Assembly: GCA_018066065.1 (NCBI GenBank)
Contig: JAGHSC010000246.1
Coordinates: 1 to 23,812, forward strand
Length of the DNA stretch: 23,812 nt
Source of the DNA: Candidatus Cryptobacteroides faecihippi
GTDB lineage: Bacteria > Bacteroidota > Bacteroidia > Bacteroidales > UBA932
Reading direction: 5' to 3'
The position numbers were made by a program, and so were the translations under genes. Below, in pieces: positions 21,999 to 23,812 of this stretch. The notes under the pieces were generated by a model. The model was not told the origin of the DNA. It did not search any database and worked only from the letters and a program-made list of their open reading frames with translations. Position 1 is the stretch's first letter. Each line of letters begins with the position of its first letter.

Positions 21999-23618
21999 AT
22001 GAAAAGAATCCTCTCACTCTCTGCCGCGGCAGCGGCTTTCATCATGATCGCTGCAGGCTGCAGCCCGAAGCACCTTTCACAGGCGCAGGCCAGCCCGATC
22101 GTCATACTCTATGACAACGATGCCCATTGCCATGTCGATGGGTATCCTTACATGGCTACGCTCAAGAAGAGCATCCGGGAGGAGACGCCGAACGTGCTTC
22201 TGGTCTCTGCCGGTGACTATGTGCAGGGAGGCAGCCTCGGTGCGGCTTCCAAGGGCGGATACATCGTGGAGATGATGAACGCTGTCGGCTACGATGCCGT
22301 CACGCTGGGAAACCATGAATTCGACTACGGAATGGCTCGCCTTGCCGAGCTTTCCAGGAAGCTGGATGCGGAGATCGTGGACTGCAACCTGATCAGTCTC
22401 AAGACCGGCGACCTGATGTATGCGCCTTACAAGATGTTCTCGTTCGGGGATGTGGACGTTGCGATCGTCGGTGTCTCGACTCCTTACAGCTTCGTGTCTT
22501 CGATGCCGTCCTACTTCCAGGATGAGGAGGGCAACATGATCTACTCTCTCTGCACCTACAATTTCTACGACGTGGTCCAGCATCATGTCGATGAGGCGCG
22601 TGCGGCAGGAGCGGAGTACGTGGTCGTCATCTCGCATCTTGGGGACGACGAGGTCGCGACGGAGATCAATTCCTGGCAGCTCGCTGCAAGGACTTCCGGG
22701 ATCGACGTCATCCTCGACGGCCATTCGCACAGCTCGGTTCCGGAGAGGCGCATAAGGAACAAGGCGGGCAAGGAGATGCTCGTTTCCTCCACCGGTGAGT
22801 ACCTGCAGAACTTCGGCAAGATGACCATCGGGACGGATGGAAGCATCAGGACCGAGCTCATCCCGAGGGACAGTGTCAAGGTCGCAGACGAGAAGGTTGC
22901 GGCCGTGCTCAGCAAGGTCAAGGCGGAGTACGACAAGCAGGGCACCAGGCCTATCGGTTCATGCGTGGAGGAGCTTCCTCTCGCGCTGGGTGACATGCCT
23001 CGCGCGGTCAGATTCCAGGAAATGGGTCTGGGGGACTTCTGCGTCAATGCCATCAGGGCAGCGATGAAGACAGAGATCGCAATCATGGGTGGCGGTTCTG
23101 TCCGCGGTCCTATCCATAAGGGAAAAGTCACCTTCAACGACATATTCACAGTCTTCCCTTTCGGAAACACTGTCGCTGTCGGGGAGATCAGCGGGCGTCA
23201 GCTTGTGGATGCTCTGGAGTTCTCTGCCTACGCCCTGCCGATCGAGTATGGTGGATTCCTTCAGGTGTCGGGCATCAAGTTCGAGATCGATGCTTCTGTG
23301 GATTCTCCTGTCACGACAGATTCGGGCATGATGTTCACCGGATTCTCCGGGGAGCAGCGCAGGGTCAGCAATGTGATGATCGAGAATGCCCAGGGTGTGT
23401 ACGAGCCTGTCGATCCTGACAGGATGTACACTGTCTCAGGTCTTTCATTCCTCCTGAAGGAGCATGGCGATGGCTATGCAGTGCTGGAGGGTGTAAAGGT
23501 GACAGACACCGGGGTTGCGGACATCCAGGTGCTGGAAAAGTACATCACCGAGAGTCTTGGAGGGGTCATCCCGGCGAGCTATGCCGAGCCGCAGGGGCGC
23601 ATCACCATCAGGAAGTAA
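21999..23618 (+). CDS. Lipoprotein 5'-nucleotidase / UshA-like metallophosphoesterase
   Basis: 539 aa. The signal peptide ends in a lipobox (AAGC, Cys21), so the protein should be lipid-anchored in the periplasm or at the cell surface. The metallophosphatase motifs are in order: DNDAHCH (Asp41, His43), GDYVQGG, GNHEFDYG, SHLGDDE and DGHSHS. The C-terminal 5'-nucleotidase substrate-binding domain covers about 310-520 (MGLGDFCVNAIRAAMKTEIAIMGGGSVRG, FPFGNTVAVGEISG, YGGFLQVSGIKFEID). Such enzymes release phosphate and nucleosides from extracytoplasmic nucleotides. In many Bacteroidota the two domains are split between two neighbouring genes; here they are joined in one protein. The specific substrate (AMP, UDP-sugar or NAD) cannot be told. 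Confidence 0.92.
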   Translation: MKRILSLSAAAAAFIMIAAGCSPKHLSQAQASPIVILYDNDAHCHVDGYPYMATLKKSIREETPNVLLVSAGDYVQGGSLGAASKGGYIVEMMNAVGYDAVTLGNHEFDYGMARLAELSRKLDAEIVDCNLISLKTGDLMYAPYKMFSFGDVDVAIVGVSTPYSFVSSMPSYFQDEEGNMIYSLCTYNFYDVVQHHVDEARAAGAEYVVVISHLGDDEVATEINSWQLAARTSGIDVILDGHSHSSVPERRIRNKAGKEMLVSSTGEYLQNFGKMTIGTDGSIRTELIPRDSVKVADEKVAAVLSKVKAEYDKQGTRPIGSCVEELPLALGDMPRAVRFQEMGLGDFCVNAIRAAMKTEIAIMGGGSVRGPIHKGKVTFNDIFTVFPFGNTVAVGEISGRQLVDALEFSAYALPIEYGGFLQVSGIKFEIDASVDSPVTTDSGMMFTGFSGEQRRVSNVMIENAQGVYEPVDPDRMYTVSGLSFLLKEHGDGYAVLEGVKVTDTGVADIQVLEKYITESLGGVIPASYAEPQGRITIRK

Positions 23619-23641
23619 GGTCCGGGCGTGAGGCTCAGGAG

Positions 23642-23672
23642 TTTGCAGATTTAGATTTTGTAAGTATATTTG
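23642..23672 (+). promoter_or_regulatory. Promoter upstream of tRNA-Leu
   Basis: TTTG (23642-23645), a spacer of 19 nt and TATATTTG (23665-23672) form one of the two best consensus Bacteroidota promoters with the 19-nt spacing in this window. Transcription would begin near 23677, about 90 nt before the tRNA. Confidence 0.75.
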
Positions 23673-23682
23673 CAATCCTTTC

Positions 23683-23713
23683 GGCCTTGAGGCGAAGGCA
23701 GCTTCCCAAGGCC
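23683..23713 (+). repeat. Hairpin in the tRNA-Leu leader
   Basis: GGCCTTG (23683-23689) pairs with CAAGGCC (23707-23713). Inside, GAAG (23694-23697) and CTTC (23702-23705) close the tetraloop GCAG, leaving AGGC and one C as an internal loop. The stem starts only a few nt after the predicted transcript start and has no T-run after it, so it is not a terminator. Confidence 0.55.
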
Positions 23714-23768
23714 TGTGCTTCATGTGAGGACTTATGTACATCATCCCATCCTCTCGCCGGAAGGTTTT

Positions 23769-23812
23769 GCGGGCGTGTTGAAATTGGTAGACAAGCCAGA
23801 CTTAGGATCTGG
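23769..23812 (+). tRNA. tRNA-Leu (anticodon UAG), 5' part, cut by window end
   Basis: The 5' half of a class II tRNA is visible: acceptor strand GCGGGCG, TG, D-arm with TTGAAATTGGTAGACAAGC, and the anticodon arm CCAGA-CTTAGGA-TCTGG with anticodon TAG at 23803-23805. This matches the standard bacterial tRNA-Leu pattern. The variable arm, T-arm and 3' acceptor lie outside the window. Confidence 0.92.

Noticed and set aside
22077..22730. 217-codon open frame opposite the 5'-nucleotidase
   Set aside because: Shadow of the catalytic domain, whose metal motifs are all on the plus strand.

Overview
The window is a moderately GC-rich stretch of a Bacteroidota chromosome, most likely order Bacteroidales. 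The evidence is the repeated -7 promoter element of the TAnnTTTG type, the near absence of Shine-Dalgarno sequences apart from one strong one in front of rpsU, a large outer-membrane beta-barrel protein with an N-terminal carboxypeptidase-like domain, and the rplU-rpmA-serS and PASTA-rluD gene orders. A GC-rich lineage such as Rikenellaceae or the uncultured Cryptobacteroides-like group would fit, but the genus cannot be read from the sequence. The content is mainly housekeeping. I see no IS element, prophage, CRISPR array or obvious defence island.

Layout. 1-2287 (+): the tail of an unknown gene, a nitroreductase-like flavoprotein and nicotinate phosphoribosyltransferase (pncB). 2296-3960 (-): exonuclease VII (xseA then xseB), tail to tail with pncB. 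4002-9800 (+): a tight seven-gene operon, engB - prs - small Cys-rich membrane protein - der - LysE-family exporter - PASTA membrane protein - rluD, with gaps of 3 to 27 bp. It is dominated by ribosome biogenesis GTPases, an rRNA pseudouridine synthase and PRPP synthesis. 9802-12756 (-): a 984-aa outer-membrane beta-barrel protein. 12854-15366 (-): rplU - rpmA - terminator - serS - ruvC, with a good promoter before rplU. 15495-17356 (-): an ATPase and a zinc-less Sir2 deacylase coupled by an ATGA overlap. 17401-17690 (+): rpsU with its own promoter, strong SD and terminator. 17694-21277 (+): an AsmA-like envelope protein split by a frameshift. 21274-21915 (-): an NAD(P)-binding epimerase-like protein. 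21999-23618 (+): a lipoprotein 5'-nucleotidase. 23642-23812 (+): a strong promoter, a hairpin leader and the 5' part of tRNA-Leu(UAG), cut by the window end.

Functional links. Prs makes PRPP, PncB uses PRPP to salvage nicotinate into the NAD pathway, and the Sir2 deacylase consumes NAD. EngB, Der, RluD, L21, L27, bS21 and SerS all serve ribosome assembly or translation. The most notable regulatory signals are the rpsU leader, which has a near-perfect SD in a phylum that hides its anti-SD, and two divergent promoter pairs built on the same template, CAAAATTA-N12-TATCTTTG. Several genes have in-frame start codons upstream of, or inside, their own promoter; I moved those starts downstream.
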